DNA of 64,000 nucleotides from an uncultured Oscillospiraceae bacterium (GCA_947627285.1 CANQVL010000008.1:1-64000); one strand, 5' to 3'; positions 33,830 to 45,319 are shown, numbered from the stretch's first letter. The notes: generated by a model from the letters alone, not told the origin. Numbers and translations: made by a program.

Positions 33830-34843
33830 TCATTTCACCGTCCACGCCATCGGCACGAAAATCGAATTGTATATCTCTATGGCGTATGGGTCGGTCATAC
33901 CCGACACATAGTCCGCCGCCGCGCGGCGCACACCGTCGCGTTCGGCTATTTCCAGGTACTCTGCCGACATTTTTGCCGGATTTGCAACGAAATAATCAAA
34001 AATGCCTGAAAGGAGCCCCAAAACCTTCCTCTCCTCGCCCTTTACCATGGGGTTCAGGTACACACGCTCATAGAGGAAACGGGAAAACTCCTCCACCGCC
34101 TCCGCCACGGGTCCGCTCATATGTACGGTCCCCGAGCTTGTCCCCTCGTTTATCACGTCCTCAACGATGGTGTTTATCCTGGCGCTGTACCTGCGCCCCA
34201 GGACGCGGCTGACGCTCTCGGGTATCTCCTCGCCCCGAAGGGTCCCGGAGCGGATGGCGTCGTCAACGTCGTGGTTTATGTAGGCTATCTTGTCCGCCAG
34301 CCTCACCACCTGCCCCTCCAGCGTGGCGGATAACGGGTCGCAGGTGTGGCGCAGTATGCCCTCCCGGACCTCGTATGTGAGGTTGAGTCCGCGCCCCTCC
34401 TTCTCGATAATATCCACCACCCTCAGGCTCTGCTCGTAGTGCCGAAAGCCGCCGTCGTCGGAGAGGAGCTCATTGAGCGCCCGCTCACCGGCGTGTCCGA
34501 AGGGGGTGTGCCCCAGGTCATGCCCCAGACCGATGGCCTCGGTCAAGTCCTCGTTGAGGGACAGCGCCCTGGCGATGGTGCGGGCAATGCGCGTGACCTC
34601 CAGAGTGTGGGTGAGGCGGGTGCGGTAGTGGTCGCCCTCCGGCTCAAGGAAGACCTGTGTCTTCTGCTTTAAGCGCCGGAACGCCTTTGAGTGGGTTATC
34701 CTGTCAATGTCCCGTTGGAAGCAGGTGCGGACCCGGTCCTCCGGCTCAGGCGTCAGCCGTCCCGCGGATTCCCTGGCGCGGACCCCCGCGCCGCATACAA
34801 GGAGCGTCTCCAGCTTCTCCCGCTTTTCCCTGATGTTCGCCAT
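33830..34843 (-). CDS. dgt: dGTPase-like HD-domain triphosphohydrolase
   Basis: A 337-residue HD-superfamily enzyme. [20 protein letters not shown], then [13 protein letters not shown] (His) and [13 protein letters not shown] (the HD pair) near residue 108 match deoxyguanosinetriphosphate triphosphohydrolase-like proteins, which cut dNTPs to deoxynucleoside and triphosphate. It precedes dnaG and rpoD, a recurrent clostridial order. Substrate breadth differs among members and cannot be fixed here. Confidence 0.9.
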   Translation of the reverse strand: MANIREKREKLETLLVCGAGVRARESAGRLTPEPEDRVRTCFQRDIDRITHSKAFRRLKQKTQVFLEPEGDHYRTRLTHTLEVTRIARTIARALSLNEDLTEAIGLGHDLGHTPFGHAGERALNELLSDDGGFRHYEQSLRVVDIIEKEGRGLNLTYEVREGILRHTCDPLSATLEGQVVRLADKIAYINHDVDDAIRSGTLRGEEIPESVSRVLGRRYSARINTIVEDVINEGTSSGTVHMSGPVAEAVEEFSRFLYERVYLNPMVKGEERKVLGLLSGIFDYFVANPAKMSAEYLEIAERDGVRRAAADYVSGMTDPYAIEIYNSIFVPMAWTVK

Positions 34844-34964
34844 TTGTCACCCCTCCTTCCGCCGTATTATCTTTATACGCCGTAAAGACCGAAAAACCTT
34901 TTTATTTTTTAAAAATTTTGTTTTAAATACCCACGTATTTTGCCGCCCGAGGTTCAAAAAAGTG

Positions 34965-34993
34965 TTGACTTTCAAGGATAATCATGTTAAAAT
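34965..34993 (+). promoter_or_regulatory. rpsL operon promoter
   Basis: TTGACT (34965-34970), 17 bp, TAAAAT (34988-34993), about 88 bp before the rpsL start. Confidence 0.7.
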
Positions 34994-35081
34994 ATCTGCT
35001 TGCGTGGGGTTTTTGCGCCCTTTCGCGGGTAAAATAAGCCCATGCGAATATTTTTCCATCATTGAAGAAAGGAGGAAAACA

Positions 35082-35507
35082 ATGCCGACAATAAATCAGC
35101 TCGTCAGGAAGGGACGTCAGACCAGCGTCTACAAGTCCACCTCCCCGGCTCTCCAGAAGGGGCTCAACACCCTGAAGAATCGTGCCACTGATTTAAGCTC
35201 CCCCCAGAAGCGCGGCGTCTGCACCGTGGTCAGGACAATGACCCCGAAGAAGCCCAACTCCGCCCTTCGTAAGATCGCCCGTGTGCGCCTCACCAACGGC
35301 TTTGAGGTCACCGCCTACATTCCCGGCGTGGGTCACAATCTTCAGGAGCACTCCGTGGTCATGATCCGCGGCGGCCGTGTCAAGGACCTGCCCGGTGTGC
35401 GTTACCACATCATCCGCGGCACTCTGGACACCCAGGGCGTCAACGGTCGTATGCAGGCCCGCTCCAAGTACGGCGCCAAGAGGCCCAAGGCCGGAAAGAA
35501 GAAGTAA
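35082..35507 (+). CDS. rpsL: 30S ribosomal protein S12
   Basis: A 141-residue S12: [12 protein letters not shown], then [20 protein letters not shown] and the [13 protein letters not shown] segment. The conserved loop lysines targeted by streptomycin resistance mutations ([11 protein letters not shown] and [12 protein letters not shown]) are wild type. AAAGGAGG precedes the ATG. First gene of the str operon. Confidence 0.97.
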   Translation: MPTINQLVRKGRQTSVYKSTSPALQKGLNTLKNRATDLSSPQKRGVCTVVRTMTPKKPNSALRKIARVRLTNGFEVTAYIPGVGHNLQEHSVVMIRGGRVKDLPGVRYHIIRGTLDTQGVNGRMQARSKYGAKRPKAGKKK

Positions 35508-35639
35508 GCCCATTCCCCAACAGCGTCCTCGTTGTTGTTTATATATTTTTAATGTATGGACACCTCGGGGCGCGAACACGGCATTGATTGCCGTGAGTAC
35601 CTGTGAATTCTTTATTCTGTTAAGAAGGAGGGAAGCAAA

Positions 35640-36110
35640 GTGCCCAGAAGAGGTAATGTTCCCAAAAGAGAAATTTTGCCCGATCCTGTTTACAACTCCG
35701 TGCTCGTCACGAAGCTTGTAAACTCCATCATGCTTGACGGCAAGAAGGGCGTGGCCCAGAAGGTGGTCTACGGTGCCTTTGACATCGTCAAGGAAAAGAC
35801 CGGCAAGGAGCCCCTTGAGGTGTTCCAGGCCGCCCTTGAAAACATCATGCCCAGCCTCGAGGTAAAGGCCCGCCGCGTGGGCGGCGCCACCTATCAGGTG
35901 CCTATCGAGGTCCGTCCCGCACGCCGCCAGACCTTGGGTCTTCGTTGGCTCACCACCTACACCCGCGCCCGCGGCGAGAAGACCATGAAGGAAAAGCTGG
36001 CAGGCGAGATCATGGACGCCGCCAACAACACCGGCTCCTCTGTGAAGAAGCGCGAGGAGACCCACCGCATGGCAGAATCCAACAAGGCGTTCGCGCACTT
36101 CCGTTGGTAA
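35640..36110 (+). CDS. rpsG: 30S ribosomal protein S7
   Basis: A 156-residue S7: [40 protein letters not shown] and ALRWL-type [20 protein letters not shown] start at 35640 after AAGGAGG. It organises the 3' major domain of 16S rRNA and in many bacteria represses its own operon. A 132-bp gap separates it from rpsL. Confidence 0.97.
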   Translation: MPRRGNVPKREILPDPVYNSVLVTKLVNSIMLDGKKGVAQKVVYGAFDIVKEKTGKEPLEVFQAALENIMPSLEVKARRVGGATYQVPIEVRPARRQTLGLRWLTTYTRARGEKTMKEKLAGEIMDAANNTGSSVKKREETHRMAESNKAFAHFRW

Positions 36111-36185
36111 GCTGCCAGCGAGACCCATTTTGAGTATGGTCCGGGACCGACGGAGTTCCGGGCGCATCAGGAGAAAGATCATTTT

Positions 36186-38264
36186 ATGCCCAGACAATAT
36201 TCCTTAGAGAGAACAAGAAACATCGGCATCATGGCCCACATTGACGCCGGAAAGACCACCACCACGGAGCGCATCCTCTTCTACACCGGGCGCACCCACA
36301 AGCTGGGCGAGGTCCACGAGGGCGCCGCCACCATGGACTGGATGGTCCAGGAGCAGGAGCGCGGCATCACCATCACCTCCGCCGCCACCACCTGCTTCTG
36401 GAAGGGCACACGTATCAACATCATCGACACCCCGGGCCACGTGGACTTCACCGTTGAGGTGGAGCGTTCCCTGCGCGTCCTGGACGGCTCAGTCACGGTG
36501 ATGTGCGCCAAGGGCGGCGTGGAGCCCCAATCCGAGACAGTATGGCGCCAGGCCGACAACTACCACGTCCCCCGCATGATCTACGTCAACAAGATGGACA
36601 TCATGGGCGCTGATTTCTTCAACGTCATCAACATGGTCCATGACCGGCTCAAGGCCAACGCCGTCCCCATCCAGCTGCCCATAGGCAGGGAGGCGGACTT
36701 CCGCGGCATCGTCGACCTCATCGAGATGAACGCCGACGTCTACTACGACGAGCTTGGTCAGGATATGCGCGTGGAGCCCATCCCAGAGGATATGCGCGAG
36801 CTTGCCGAGGAGTACAGAATGAAGCTCCTGGAGGCGGTCTCCGACTTTGACGACGAGATCATGGAGAAGTATCTTGAGGGCGAGGAGGTAAGCTCCGAGT
36901 CCATCAAGGCCGCCATCCGCAAGGCGACCATTGCCAACGAGCTGGTGCCCGTGGTGTGCGGCACATCCTACCGCAACAAGGGCGTCCAAAAGCTCATTGA
37001 CGCCATAGTGGACTATATGCCCTCCCCCCTGGACATCCCCCCGATCAAGGGCACCAACCCCGTGACCGGCGAGGAGGAGGAGCGTCCCGCGGACGACAGC
37101 GCCCCCTTCTCGGCTTTGGCGTTCAAGATCATGACCGACCCATACGTGGGGCGTCTCAGCTTCTTCCGCGTCTATTCCGGCACGGCGGAGGCGGGAGCCA
37201 CGGTGATAAACCCCGTGAAGCGCCAGCGCGAGCGTCTGGGGCGCATACTCCAGATGCACGCCAACCACCGGGAGGACATCGACAAGGTCTACACCGGCGA
37301 CATCGCCGCTGCGGTGGGCCTCAAAAACACCACCACCGGCGACACTCTCTGTGACGCCGACCACCAGATAGTTCTGGAGTCCATGGAGTTCCCCGAGCCC
37401 GTCATACGCGTGGCTATCGAGCCCCGCACCAAGGCCGGACAGGAGAAAATGGCGATAGCCCTCCAGAAGCTCGCCGAGGAGGACCCCACCTTCAAGACCT
37501 ACACCGACGAGGAGACGGGTCAGACCATCATCGCCGGAATGGGCGAGCTGCACCTGGAGATCATCGTTGACCGGCTCCTCAGGGAGTTCAAGGTAGAGGC
37601 GAACGTGGGCCGTCCCCAGGTCTCCTACAAGGAGACTATCACCGGCACCGCTGACGTGGACTGCAAGTACGCCCGTCAGTCCGGCGGCAAGGGGCAGTAC
37701 GGACACGTGAAGATCCGCGTCGAGCCCAACGAGTCCGGCAAGGGCTATGAGTTCATCAACGAGATCACCGGCGGCGCCATTCCCAAGGAGTACATCCCCT
37801 CGGTTGACGCCGGTATCCAGGGCGCGATGCAGGCGGGCGTGCTCGCCGGCTTCCCCGTGGTGGACGTGAAGGTCCACCTCTACGACGGCTCCTTCCACGA
37901 GGTCGACTCCTCCGAGATGGCGTTCAAGATCGCCGGCTCCATGGCCTTCAAAGAGGCTATGGCAAAGGCGAATCCCACCATTCTGGAGCCCATCATGAAG
38001 GTCACCGTCATCGGACCCGACGAGTATATGGGCGACATCATCGGCGACATCAGCTCCCGGCGCGGAAGCGTGACGGGGACGGATATACGCAACGGGACCG
38101 TCCAGGTCACCTGCGACGTGCCGCTCTCCACCATGTTCGGTTATTCCACCGACCTGCGCTCCAAGACCCAGGGACGCGCCAACTATTCCATGGAGCCCAG
38201 CCACTTCATCGAGCTGCCCAAGAACCTCCGGGAGGAGATAATCAAGGGGCACGGCGGAAAATAA
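36186..38264 (+). CDS. fusA: Elongation factor G
   Basis: A 692-residue translocase. G1 [15 protein letters not shown] near residue 18, [11 protein letters not shown] (switch I), [20 protein letters not shown] (G3) and NKMD (G4) are present, followed by the usual domains II-V. Length is canonical. Third gene of rpsL-rpsG-fusA-tuf. Confidence 0.98.
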   Translation: MPRQYSLERTRNIGIMAHIDAGKTTTTERILFYTGRTHKLGEVHEGAATMDWMVQEQERGITITSAATTCFWKGTRINIIDTPGHVDFTVEVERSLRVLDGSVTVMCAKGGVEPQSETVWRQADNYHVPRMIYVNKMDIMGADFFNVINMVHDRLKANAVPIQLPIGREADFRGIVDLIEMNADVYYDELGQDMRVEPIPEDMRELAEEYRMKLLEAVSDFDDEIMEKYLEGEEVSSESIKAAIRKATIANELVPVVCGTSYRNKGVQKLIDAIVDYMPSPLDIPPIKGTNPVTGEEEERPADDSAPFSALAFKIMTDPYVGRLSFFRVYSGTAEAGATVINPVKRQRERLGRILQMHANHREDIDKVYTGDIAAAVGLKNTTTGDTLCDADHQIVLESMEFPEPVIRVAIEPRTKAGQEKMAIALQKLAEEDPTFKTYTDEETGQTIIAGMGELHLEIIVDRLLREFKVEANVGRPQVSYKETITGTADVDCKYARQSGGKGQYGHVKIRVEPNESGKGYEFINEITGGAIPKEYIPSVDAGIQGAMQAGVLAGFPVVDVKVHLYDGSFHEVDSSEMAFKIAGSMAFKEAMAKANPTILEPIMKVTVIGPDEYMGDIIGDISSRRGSVTGTDIRNGTVQVTCDVPLSTMFGYSTDLRSKTQGRANYSMEPSHFIELPKNLREEIIKGHGGK

Positions 38265-38286
38265 TTTCTCCGGTCCCACAAAACAG

Positions 38287-38315
38287 TTGCAAAATCCCCT
38301 GATTTGTATTAGAAT
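38287..38315 (+). promoter_or_regulatory. tuf promoter
   Basis: TTGCAA (38287-38292), 17 bp, TAGAAT (38310-38315), about 55 bp before tuf, allowing tuf to be expressed beyond the level of the str operon. Confidence 0.65.
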
Positions 38316-38370
38316 ACACTCAGAAAAATCCGAAGCCTTTTTCTAAATTTATTAAGGAGGATAACTACCA

Positions 38371-39579
<1,209 letters not shown>

Positions 39580-39587
39580 AAACTGGC

Positions 39588-39763
39588 TTGGAAGGTCGCT
39601 CCGCGACCTTCCAATGCCAATTGGAAACGTGCGGAAAGCCCCTTTGAAAGGTCTGCGGACCTTTCAAAGGGGCTTTCCTGCTGTCGCGCTGCGCGCGCCG
39701 CCGGAGGCGGCACACTTGCGCGACAAGAGGTGATTTTTCCGACGCGCATGTCGTCGGAAAAAT
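39588..39763 (+). repeat. Multi-hairpin intergenic repeat, copy E
   Basis: HP0 TTGGAAGGTCGC/GCGACCTTCCAA with TCC loop (39588-39614); linker GGAAACGTGC; HP1 39633-39677 (21-bp stem, TGCG loop); HP2 outer stem 39682-39689/39718-39725, inner GCCGCC/GGCGGC; HP3 39733-39763. HP0 is the likely tuf terminator. Confidence 0.9.
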
Positions 39764-39797
39764 GTTTGATTTTGGATTGGAAAAAGCTAAACGTTTT

Positions 39798-39831
39798 TGG
39801 AAAAGAAAACCCCCTCCTAAAATTGGAGGGG
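39798..39831 (-). terminator. Terminator of the class A PBP gene
   Basis: On the minus strand CCCCTCC and GGAGGGG pair around AATTTTA (39811-39831), followed by GTTTTCTTTTCC. It lies 8 bp after the PBP stop and is separate from the convergent repeat E. Confidence 0.75.
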
Positions 39832-39838
39832 ATTTGGT

Positions 39839-42322
39839 TTATATTATTGGCTGGTCTGTTTCCGGGGGCGGATTTTCGGGGGCGGGGGTGTCCGGATTGT
39901 CCGGATTGTCGTCCGGCGGCTCCGTTTCTTCGGGGTTTTCGGTCCCGCCGGGGGTCTCTGTCCCGCCCGGGTCCACGGTGTTGCCGGGGTCCTCGCCGCC
40001 GGGATTGTCGGGGTCGTCGGGGTCGTCAACGGGCGGCTCCGGGTCGTCCGGTATCACCGGGGTGCTGGGGACGTAGTTGAAAACAACCACGTTGTCCTGG
40101 GGCTCTATGGAGAGGGTCATGGTCGCCTCGGGCTCGCTCACAAGGTCATAGCCCTCAATCTCCGGCGCCGTGACGGTGATCTCCTTGCCCACTATGCCAA
40201 CGCCGCCGGACTCGTTGTAGATGAGCTGCGTGCCGCCAAACCCGTTGTGGGCCATTCCGTGGACGTAATACTCCACTGTCTCCACACCCTGTACAGGCGG
40301 CTGATACGTGTTGGAGGGCTTATTGAACTCCTTCACGGGCAGGTCCTCATGGATGTCCGTCATGATCTCCTTGAAGATCTTCGACGCCGGGTTCCCGCTG
40401 ACGGATATGGACGCGGGATAGGGGTAGCCGGTCCAGACAGCGGCGACGTAGTAGGGCGTGAAGCCCACGAACCACCTGTCCATTCTTTTGCCGGAGGTGC
40501 CCGTCTTGCCGGCGGTGGGCATGGAGCCCAAACTCGCCTCATAGCCCGTGCCGCTCTTGGACTTGCCCTGTACCTCCATGCGCCGCTGGACAGCGCCCTG
40601 GAGCATATCGGTCATCCAATAGGCGGTGACCGGGGTTATCACGTTCTCCGACTCAGGCTCGTTTTCATAGAGCAGGTTCCAGTCGGAGTCATAGATCTCG
40701 GTAAATGTGCGCGTCTCGATGAACTGACCCTCGTTGGGGAATATCCCGAAGGCCTGCGCCATCTCCCTGACGGTTATGCCGTATGTCAGCTGCCCCAGGC
40801 ACAGCGGCGCGTAATCCTCGTCGGAGGGCTCCAGGTTCATCCTGAGCTTCTGCGTCAGGAAGTCGTAGGAGTTTTCCGGCGTCAGATCGTCCAACACCTG
40901 AGCGGAAATGCGGTTGAAGGACTGGTGGATCGCAAGGCGTATGCTCACTATGCCGTGTGTCCGGTTGTCGTCGTTGTTGGGCATCCACCCCGGCTTCCCG
41001 CTGAGCTCCGTGGCGTCGTCGTCATAGAGCGTGTCCGGCGTTATAAGCCCCAGGTCCATAGCGGGGGCGTAAACCGAGATGGGCTTGAAGGAGGAGCCGG
41101 GCGGACGGCGGGAGGTGGTCGCCATATTCAAAAGGAGGTTCCCGGTCTTCTCCCCCACCGCTCCCGCCAGGGCGACGATGTTGCCGGTGTAGGGATCCGT
41201 CACCACTATGGCGGACTGGAACTGCTGGCTTGAGCCGGAGGCCTTCAGGCTGTTTATGAAATCCGTGCTCCCGTATACCTTGTCCACCGCCGCCTGAATG
41301 TCCGGGTCCATGGTGGAATATATCTTGAACCCGCCCGTGGCAAGGATCCCCTTTGCCGCCTTGACGGTTATTCCCCTCTGCTCAGCCAAAAACTCCGCCA
41401 CGTCCTCGCGGACAGTCTCATCGAACCAGGAGTATATCTGATTGGAGTTTCCGCCTGTGGAGGCGTAGACAAAGTGGAGCTCCTCCGCCTTTGCCTCCTC
41501 GTAGGTCTGCCTGTCGATGTAGCCCTGGTCGTACATCAGGTAAAGTATAGTCTCCTGGCGGCGCTTGTTGGCCTCCGGGTGGTAGTATGGGTTGTACATG
41601 GACGGGTTGTTGGTTATCCCGATGATGGAGCATATCTCCGCGAGGGACAGGTTCTCCACGTCCTTGTCAAAGTAGTACCTGGCGGCGTCGCCGATACCCT
41701 TTGACTCCCCGTGCCCGAAGTTCACCCAGTTCAGATACCACTCGATTATCTGCCACTTGTCGTACTTCTTCTCCATGTCAAGTGCCGCGAATATCTCCGT
41801 TAGCTTGCGCTGCACCGTCGCCTCGTTGTTGCCGGTGACGTTTTTCCGCAGCTGCTGGGTGAGCGTTGAGCCGCCGAAGGTGCTGTCGCCCAGGAACATG
41901 TAGATGAACGCCTTGGCTGTGCGCGCCCAGTCCACCCCGTGGTGCTTGTAAAAGCGCCTGTCCTCCACGGCGACAAGGGCGTGCTCCATGTCCTTGGGTA
42001 TCTTGGAGTACGGCACCCAGTACATGAAGCCCTCCTCGCTGACTATGGAGGCGGACTCCACCCACCGGTCCGTGTTCTTGTCGTAGTAATATATGACGCT
42101 CGTCTCGTTGAGCTGATACTCCTCCAGGGAAACGCCCAGGTCCTCGGACGCCAGGTTCGTCTTTATATATATCACAAAAATGCAGGCAAATATGGCCATG
42201 GTGGTGATGAGTATGAGCAGCAGCACCCCGATGACCCGCAAAGCGCCGGAAATGACGGCGGCGGCAGTACCGAACCCCGCCTTCGCCGTCCTTTTGATTG
42301 CCCTTTTCGTCTTGTAGTCCAA
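39839..42322 (-). CDS. Class A penicillin-binding protein (PBP1A-type)
   Basis: An 827-residue bifunctional peptidoglycan synthase. One membrane helix (~25-50), GT51 glycosyltransferase with VAVEDRRFYKHHGVD and GGSTLTQQLRKN (residues ~105-150), transpeptidase with Ser in RRPPGSSFKP (SxxK ~410), SFN (SxN) and AGKTGTS (KTG ~625). The last ~70 residues form a Pro/Gly/Asp/Glu-rich tail. I chose the TTG at 42322 after GAGGTGA; no ATG is well placed and the upstream frame is not membrane-like. It assembles the wall at the cell surface. Confidence 0.92.
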   Translation of the reverse strand: MDYKTKRAIKRTAKAGFGTAAAVISGALRVIGVLLLILITTMAIFACIFVIYIKTNLASEDLGVSLEEYQLNETSVIYYYDKNTDRWVESASIVSEEGFMYWVPYSKIPKDMEHALVAVEDRRFYKHHGVDWARTAKAFIYMFLGDSTFGGSTLTQQLRKNVTGNNEATVQRKLTEIFAALDMEKKYDKWQIIEWYLNWVNFGHGESKGIGDAARYYFDKDVENLSLAEICSIIGITNNPSMYNPYYHPEANKRRQETILYLMYDQGYIDRQTYEEAKAEELHFVYASTGGNSNQIYSWFDETVREDVAEFLAEQRGITVKAAKGILATGGFKIYSTMDPDIQAAVDKVYGSTDFINSLKASGSSQQFQSAIVVTDPYTGNIVALAGAVGEKTGNLLLNMATTSRRPPGSSFKPISVYAPAMDLGLITPDTLYDDDATELSGKPGWMPNNDDNRTHGIVSIRLAIHQSFNRISAQVLDDLTPENSYDFLTQKLRMNLEPSDEDYAPLCLGQLTYGITVREMAQAFGIFPNEGQFIETRTFTEIYDSDWNLLYENEPESENVITPVTAYWMTDMLQGAVQRRMEVQGKSKSGTGYEASLGSMPTAGKTGTSGKRMDRWFVGFTPYYVAAVWTGYPYPASISVSGNPASKIFKEIMTDIHEDLPVKEFNKPSNTYQPPVQGVETVEYYVHGMAHNGFGGTQLIYNESGGVGIVGKEITVTAPEIEGYDLVSEPEATMTLSIEPQDNVVVFNYVPSTPVIPDDPEPPVDDPDDPDNPGGEDPGNTVDPGGTETPGGTENPEETEPPDDNPDNPDTPAPENPPPETDQPII

Positions 42323-42568
42323 AATATCACCTCGCGAATATGGAAACCCGCCCCGCGAAAAATCGCCGCGCAACAATAAAGCTATACCCGAATATTGTAA
42401 CACAAACTCATGGGGATTTGTAGCATTTCTTTGAATTTTTAATAAATTCTTCCCCGTTCTCCGCCGCCGCGCGCTAAGGTATACAACAGCGCAAACGCGG
42501 CGATACTATAAGATGACGAAAACCGATTACAGTAGCCGGCACACGTCACCAAAAAAGGAGTGTATATC

Positions 42569-42886
42569 ATGAAATACCGTCTTTGGATCCTTCTTCTCGC
42601 CCTGTCCCTTGCCACGGTGGGCGGCGTGGCGTCTGTCGCCGCGGCGGCTCAATACGGCGAAAAGGCCGCCGCCTCGAAAAACGTATCTCCCGATCCCGCC
42701 GATATGGGCTACACCCTCGCCAGCTGCGGCGGGCGCATCGGTCTTTACCGCGGGGACGAGCTCATTTACACTGCGGACGTGGACGTGTCCGGGCTTCGCC
42801 GCGTGGACCGTGAGCTCATCGAAAACGGCATCACCGCCGAAACCTATGAGGACGCCCTGGCGCTTTTGGAGGATTTCGGAGATTGA
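42569..42886 (+). CDS. Small exported protein, BofC-C-terminal-like
   Basis: A 105-residue protein: N-terminal signal/anchor helix (MKYRLWILLLALSLATVGGV), then YTLASCGGRIGLYRGDELIY, followed by DVDVSGLRRVDRELIENGI and ALALLEDFGD. The second half resembles the C-terminal domain of BofC (a forespore protein controlling pro-sigma-K processing), where a short beta unit is followed by LPxxDRxxLxxGI and a final ED. The resemblance is by eye. AAAGGAG precedes the ATG at 42569. A DUF1292 gene follows. Confidence 0.6.
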   Translation: MKYRLWILLLALSLATVGGVASVAAAAQYGEKAAASKNVSPDPADMGYTLASCGGRIGLYRGDELIYTADVDVSGLRRVDRELIENGITAETYEDALALLEDFGD

Positions 42887-42969
42887 GCCGAATTTCGGCA
42901 TAACCGTAATTTCCCCTTGATTTATGCCTCCGCATAGTCTATAATAGGTGACGTAAAGGGGATAGCAAA

Positions 42970-43254
42970 ATGAGCGAGGAATACAGCGGAAACATCGTCT
43001 CCATCACCGACGACGAGGGCAACACCTACGAGCTGGAGCACCTTGACACCATCGAGATGGACGGCGTATATTATCTCTCCTTCCTGCCGGTGAACGACGG
43101 CAAGGGCGACGAGGATCTGGGCATGGTAATTTTAAAGACCGAGCGCGGCGAGGACGGCGAGGATTACCTTGTGGTCCCCACCGACGAGGAGGTCGACCGC
43201 GCCTATGACATCTTCATGGAGGAGCTTTTCTCCGACGAGGACGACGGGGAGTGA
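42970..43254 (+). CDS. DUF1292 family protein (YrzB-like)
   Basis: A 94-residue acidic protein: IVSITDDEGNTYELEHLDTI and YLVVPTDEEVDRAYDIFMEE, with the EGxExxFExLxTIExDGxxY-like pattern of DUF1292. Function unknown; in Firmicutes it often accompanies the Holliday-junction resolvase YrrK, absent here. A promoter TTGATT-N17-TATAAT at about 42917-42945 precedes it. A probable 6S RNA follows 31 bp downstream. Confidence 0.85.
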   Translation: MSEEYSGNIVSITDDEGNTYELEHLDTIEMDGVYYLSFLPVNDGKGDEDLGMVILKTERGEDGEDYLVVPTDEEVDRAYDIFMEELFSDEDDGE

Positions 43255-43285
43255 CCTTCTCCGTCTCACCCGATAAATACATCTC

Positions 43286-43477
43286 ACTCTGTGGAGCGAG
43301 GGGCGGGTCTGTTTAAACCCACATCTCTAATAAGGGATGCCACCCTCTGGCTTTGGTTCGCAGGCCTCCCGGCTGCCGTCTGCGGTTGGAAGTTGGAAGC
43401 GATAAAGACGTCAGGGAGCAACCCACCTGCATATATCGTGCAGGTTATAAATGGGCCCGCCCCCCGCTCTACAGGGT
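43286..43477 (+). ncRNA. ssrS: Probable 6S RNA
   Basis: The ~190-nt segment folds as one long interrupted hairpin. The closing stem pairs ACTCTGTGGAGCG-GGGGCGGG (43286-43307) with CCCGCCCC-CGCTCTACAGGGT (43456-43477). In the middle is a large open region whose 3' strand holds a small hairpin, ACCTGCA...TGCAGGT (about 43427-43447). The apical part contains CTTTGGTTCGCAGGCCTCC. This is the architecture of 6S RNA, which mimics an open promoter and binds the housekeeping RNA polymerase. A -10-like TAAATA lies at 43274-43279. No reading frame fits. The terminal hairpin is HP0 of repeat F. Confidence 0.7.
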
Positions 43478-43860
43478 TATTTATTCAAAAAGGGCTTTGC
43501 CCTTTTTGAATAAATAAATGGGAACGTTCAGAAAAAAGTCCTGAATTCTGCGGAATTCAGGACTTTTTTCCTGCCGTCGTCCTCGCTCGAGCCGCTTAAC
43601 CTCGCCCCCTCGTCCTCGCTGGCGCCACTTAACCTCGGGCTCCCGTTGGTCGCCCTCAGGCGTTGACGCCGCTCGTCCTCTCCCCAACAGGCTTTCGCCT
43701 GTCGGGGTCCCCCGACGGCAGGGCTCAGGCGCGGGCTCGGCTCGTCCTCTCCCCAACGGGCTTTTGCCCGTCGGGGACCCCAATTATGCGCGCGCCGCCA
43801 TAGGCGGCACACTTGCGCGACATAAGGTGATTTTTCCGACGCGCATGTCGCCGGAAAAAT
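43477..43860 (+). repeat. Multi-hairpin intergenic repeat, copy F (largest, nested modules)
   Basis: HP0 is a 19-bp stem with TTT loop (43477-43517) that would terminate the 6S RNA. HP1 43531-43570 (18-bp stem, TGCG loop). The left arm of HP2's outer stem is replaced by a ~215-nt insert holding two similar hairpins, CCCCAACAGGC/GCCTGTCGGGG and CCCCAACGGGC/GCCCGTCGGGG, plus CTTAACCTCG and CTCGTCCTC words. The inner GCCGCC/GGCGGC stem (~43794-43808) and HP3 (43830-43860) are intact. Confidence 0.88.
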
Positions 43861-43914
43861 ATTTGATTTGGGGATTTTTGACGGTCTGCAAATTTGGGGC
43901 GTTTACAGGCTATT

Positions 43915-44409
43915 TTATACTCTTTCCCACGTTTGGAACGCGTACCTGAGCCCATTGGACTCTGACTCCTCGCCGGGGGCTGAAAGTATCCAGTCCGGGA
44001 GGGTGTCAAGTGGCGGGAAGTAGGCGTCGTTGTCCGCGGCGGCGTATATTCTTGTGACGTGCGCCTTTGCGCAGTAGGGCAAAAACGCCCTGTACACGCT
44101 CTCTCCGCCGATGACGAAAACCTCCCCGTCGTCCCGGCATTTCTCCAGCGCCTCCTCCACCGAATGAGCGACCTCCGCGCCCTCTATTTCCAGCGAGGCG
44201 TCGCGGGTGAGCACGATGTTCCGCCGGTTCTTCAGCGGCCTTCCCCCCGGAAAATCCGCCAGCGTCCTGCGCCCGACTATCACCGTCCCGCCGCCGGTCA
44301 CGCTTCGGAAGTGCTTCCTGTCCTCGGGGATCACCAGCGTCTGCGTGCCGTCCTTCCCTATTCCCCAGTTTATATCCGCGGCGACCACCGCCTGAAGATC
44401 CCGCCTCAT
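43915..44409 (-). CDS. folA: Dihydrofolate reductase
   Basis: A 164-residue DHFR: QAVVAADINWGIGKDG at the N-terminus, TVIVGRRTLADFPGGRPLKN (cofactor strand) and EVFVIGGESVYRAFLPY near residue 95. The usual substrate-contacting acidic residue follows the IPEDRKHF segment. It reduces dihydrofolate made by ThyA. The start overlaps the thyA stop by 4 bp, so the two enzymes of thymidylate cycling are translationally coupled. Confidence 0.92.
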   Translation of the reverse strand: MRRDLQAVVAADINWGIGKDGTQTLVIPEDRKHFRSVTGGGTVIVGRRTLADFPGGRPLKNRRNIVLTRDASLEIEGAEVAHSVEEALEKCRDDGEVFVIGGESVYRAFLPYCAKAHVTRIYAAADNDAYFPPLDTLPDWILSAPGEESESNGLRYAFQTWERV

Positions 44410-45236
44410 ATCGCCACCGGTATCTTCTCGTCAAACTCGTTGTACTCGTACCCCTCCAGCTTGAAGCTGTCCCTGGTGAAGGCGTAAAAGTCGGTGACGG
44501 ACTTATCAATTACAAACCTCGGCGCGGGCTTGGGCTCCCGCGTCAAAAGCTTCTTGACTATAGCGACGTGCCTGTCGTATATGTGCGCGTCGGCGATGAC
44601 ATGCACCAGCTCCCCCGCCTCGAGCCCCGAGACCTGGGCGATCATATGTACCAGCACCGCGTACTGCACCACGTTCCAGTTCGAGGCGGTGAGCATATCC
44701 TGGCTGCGCTGATTGAGTATGGCGTTGAGCCTGTTCCCGGAGACGTTGAAGGTCATGGAGTAAGCGCAGGGATACAGCCCCATCTCGTGCAGGTCCGCGT
44801 GGTTATATATGTTCGTCATTATCCTCCGGCTCGCCGGGTCGTGCTTCAGGTCGTAAAGCACCTTGTCCACCTGGTCGAATTTCCCCTCGGGGTAAATGTG
44901 TTTCACCCCCAGCTGGTAGCCGTATGCCTTTCCGATGGAGCCGTTCTCGTCCGCCCAGCTGTCCCAGATGTGCCCGCGCAGGTCCTTTATGTTGTTGGAC
45001 TTTGCCTGCCAGATCCACAAAAGCTCGTCCACCGCGCTTTTCCAGTAGGTCCGGCGGAGCGTGAGGATGGGGAACTCCTTGGAAAGGTCGTAGCGGTTGA
45101 CTATGCCGAACTTCTTGATGGTGTGGGCGGGCGACCCGTCCTGCCACCTGGGACGCACGTTGAAATTCGTGTCCCACACGCCGGTGCTGAGTATATCCCG
45201 GCAGTTGGAGATAAAAATGCTGTCGGCCCTGCTCAT
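44406..45236 (-). CDS. thyA: Thymidylate synthase
   Basis: A 276-residue ThyA. Catalytic Cys in LYPCAYSMTFNV (~residue 155), RRIMTNIYN for the phosphate-binding arginines, NQRSQDMLTASNWNVVQYAV and HIYDRHVAIV for dUMP contacts. It methylates dUMP using methylene-tetrahydrofolate. The usual PCH of E. coli-type enzymes is PCA here, seen in other Firmicutes. With dut (17.8 kb) and folA this gives a complete dTMP route. Confidence 0.95.
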   Translation of the reverse strand: MSRADSIFISNCRDILSTGVWDTNFNVRPRWQDGSPAHTIKKFGIVNRYDLSKEFPILTLRRTYWKSAVDELLWIWQAKSNNIKDLRGHIWDSWADENGSIGKAYGYQLGVKHIYPEGKFDQVDKVLYDLKHDPASRRIMTNIYNHADLHEMGLYPCAYSMTFNVSGNRLNAILNQRSQDMLTASNWNVVQYAVLVHMIAQVSGLEAGELVHVIADAHIYDRHVAIVKKLLTREPKPAPRFVIDKSVTDFYAFTRDSFKLEGYEYNEFDEKIPVAI

Positions 45237-45264
45237 ATTTTTCCGTCCCCTTTTATAAATCTAT

Positions 45265-45304
45265 TTGACAAATCAATTATAATAGTGTATCTTAATATTT
45301 GCAA
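45265..45304. promoter_or_regulatory. Overlapping divergent promoters for thyA and tRNA-Ser
   Basis: Rightward: TTGACA (45265-45270), 17 bp, TATCTT (45288-45293), starting about 20 bp before the tRNA. Leftward: TTGCAA (45299-45304 as read on the minus strand), 17 bp, TATAAT (45276-45281) for thyA. The two promoters occupy the same 40 bp face to face, so polymerase binding at one should exclude the other. Confidence 0.75.
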
Positions 45305-45319
45305 CAAAAAAAATGCAAT

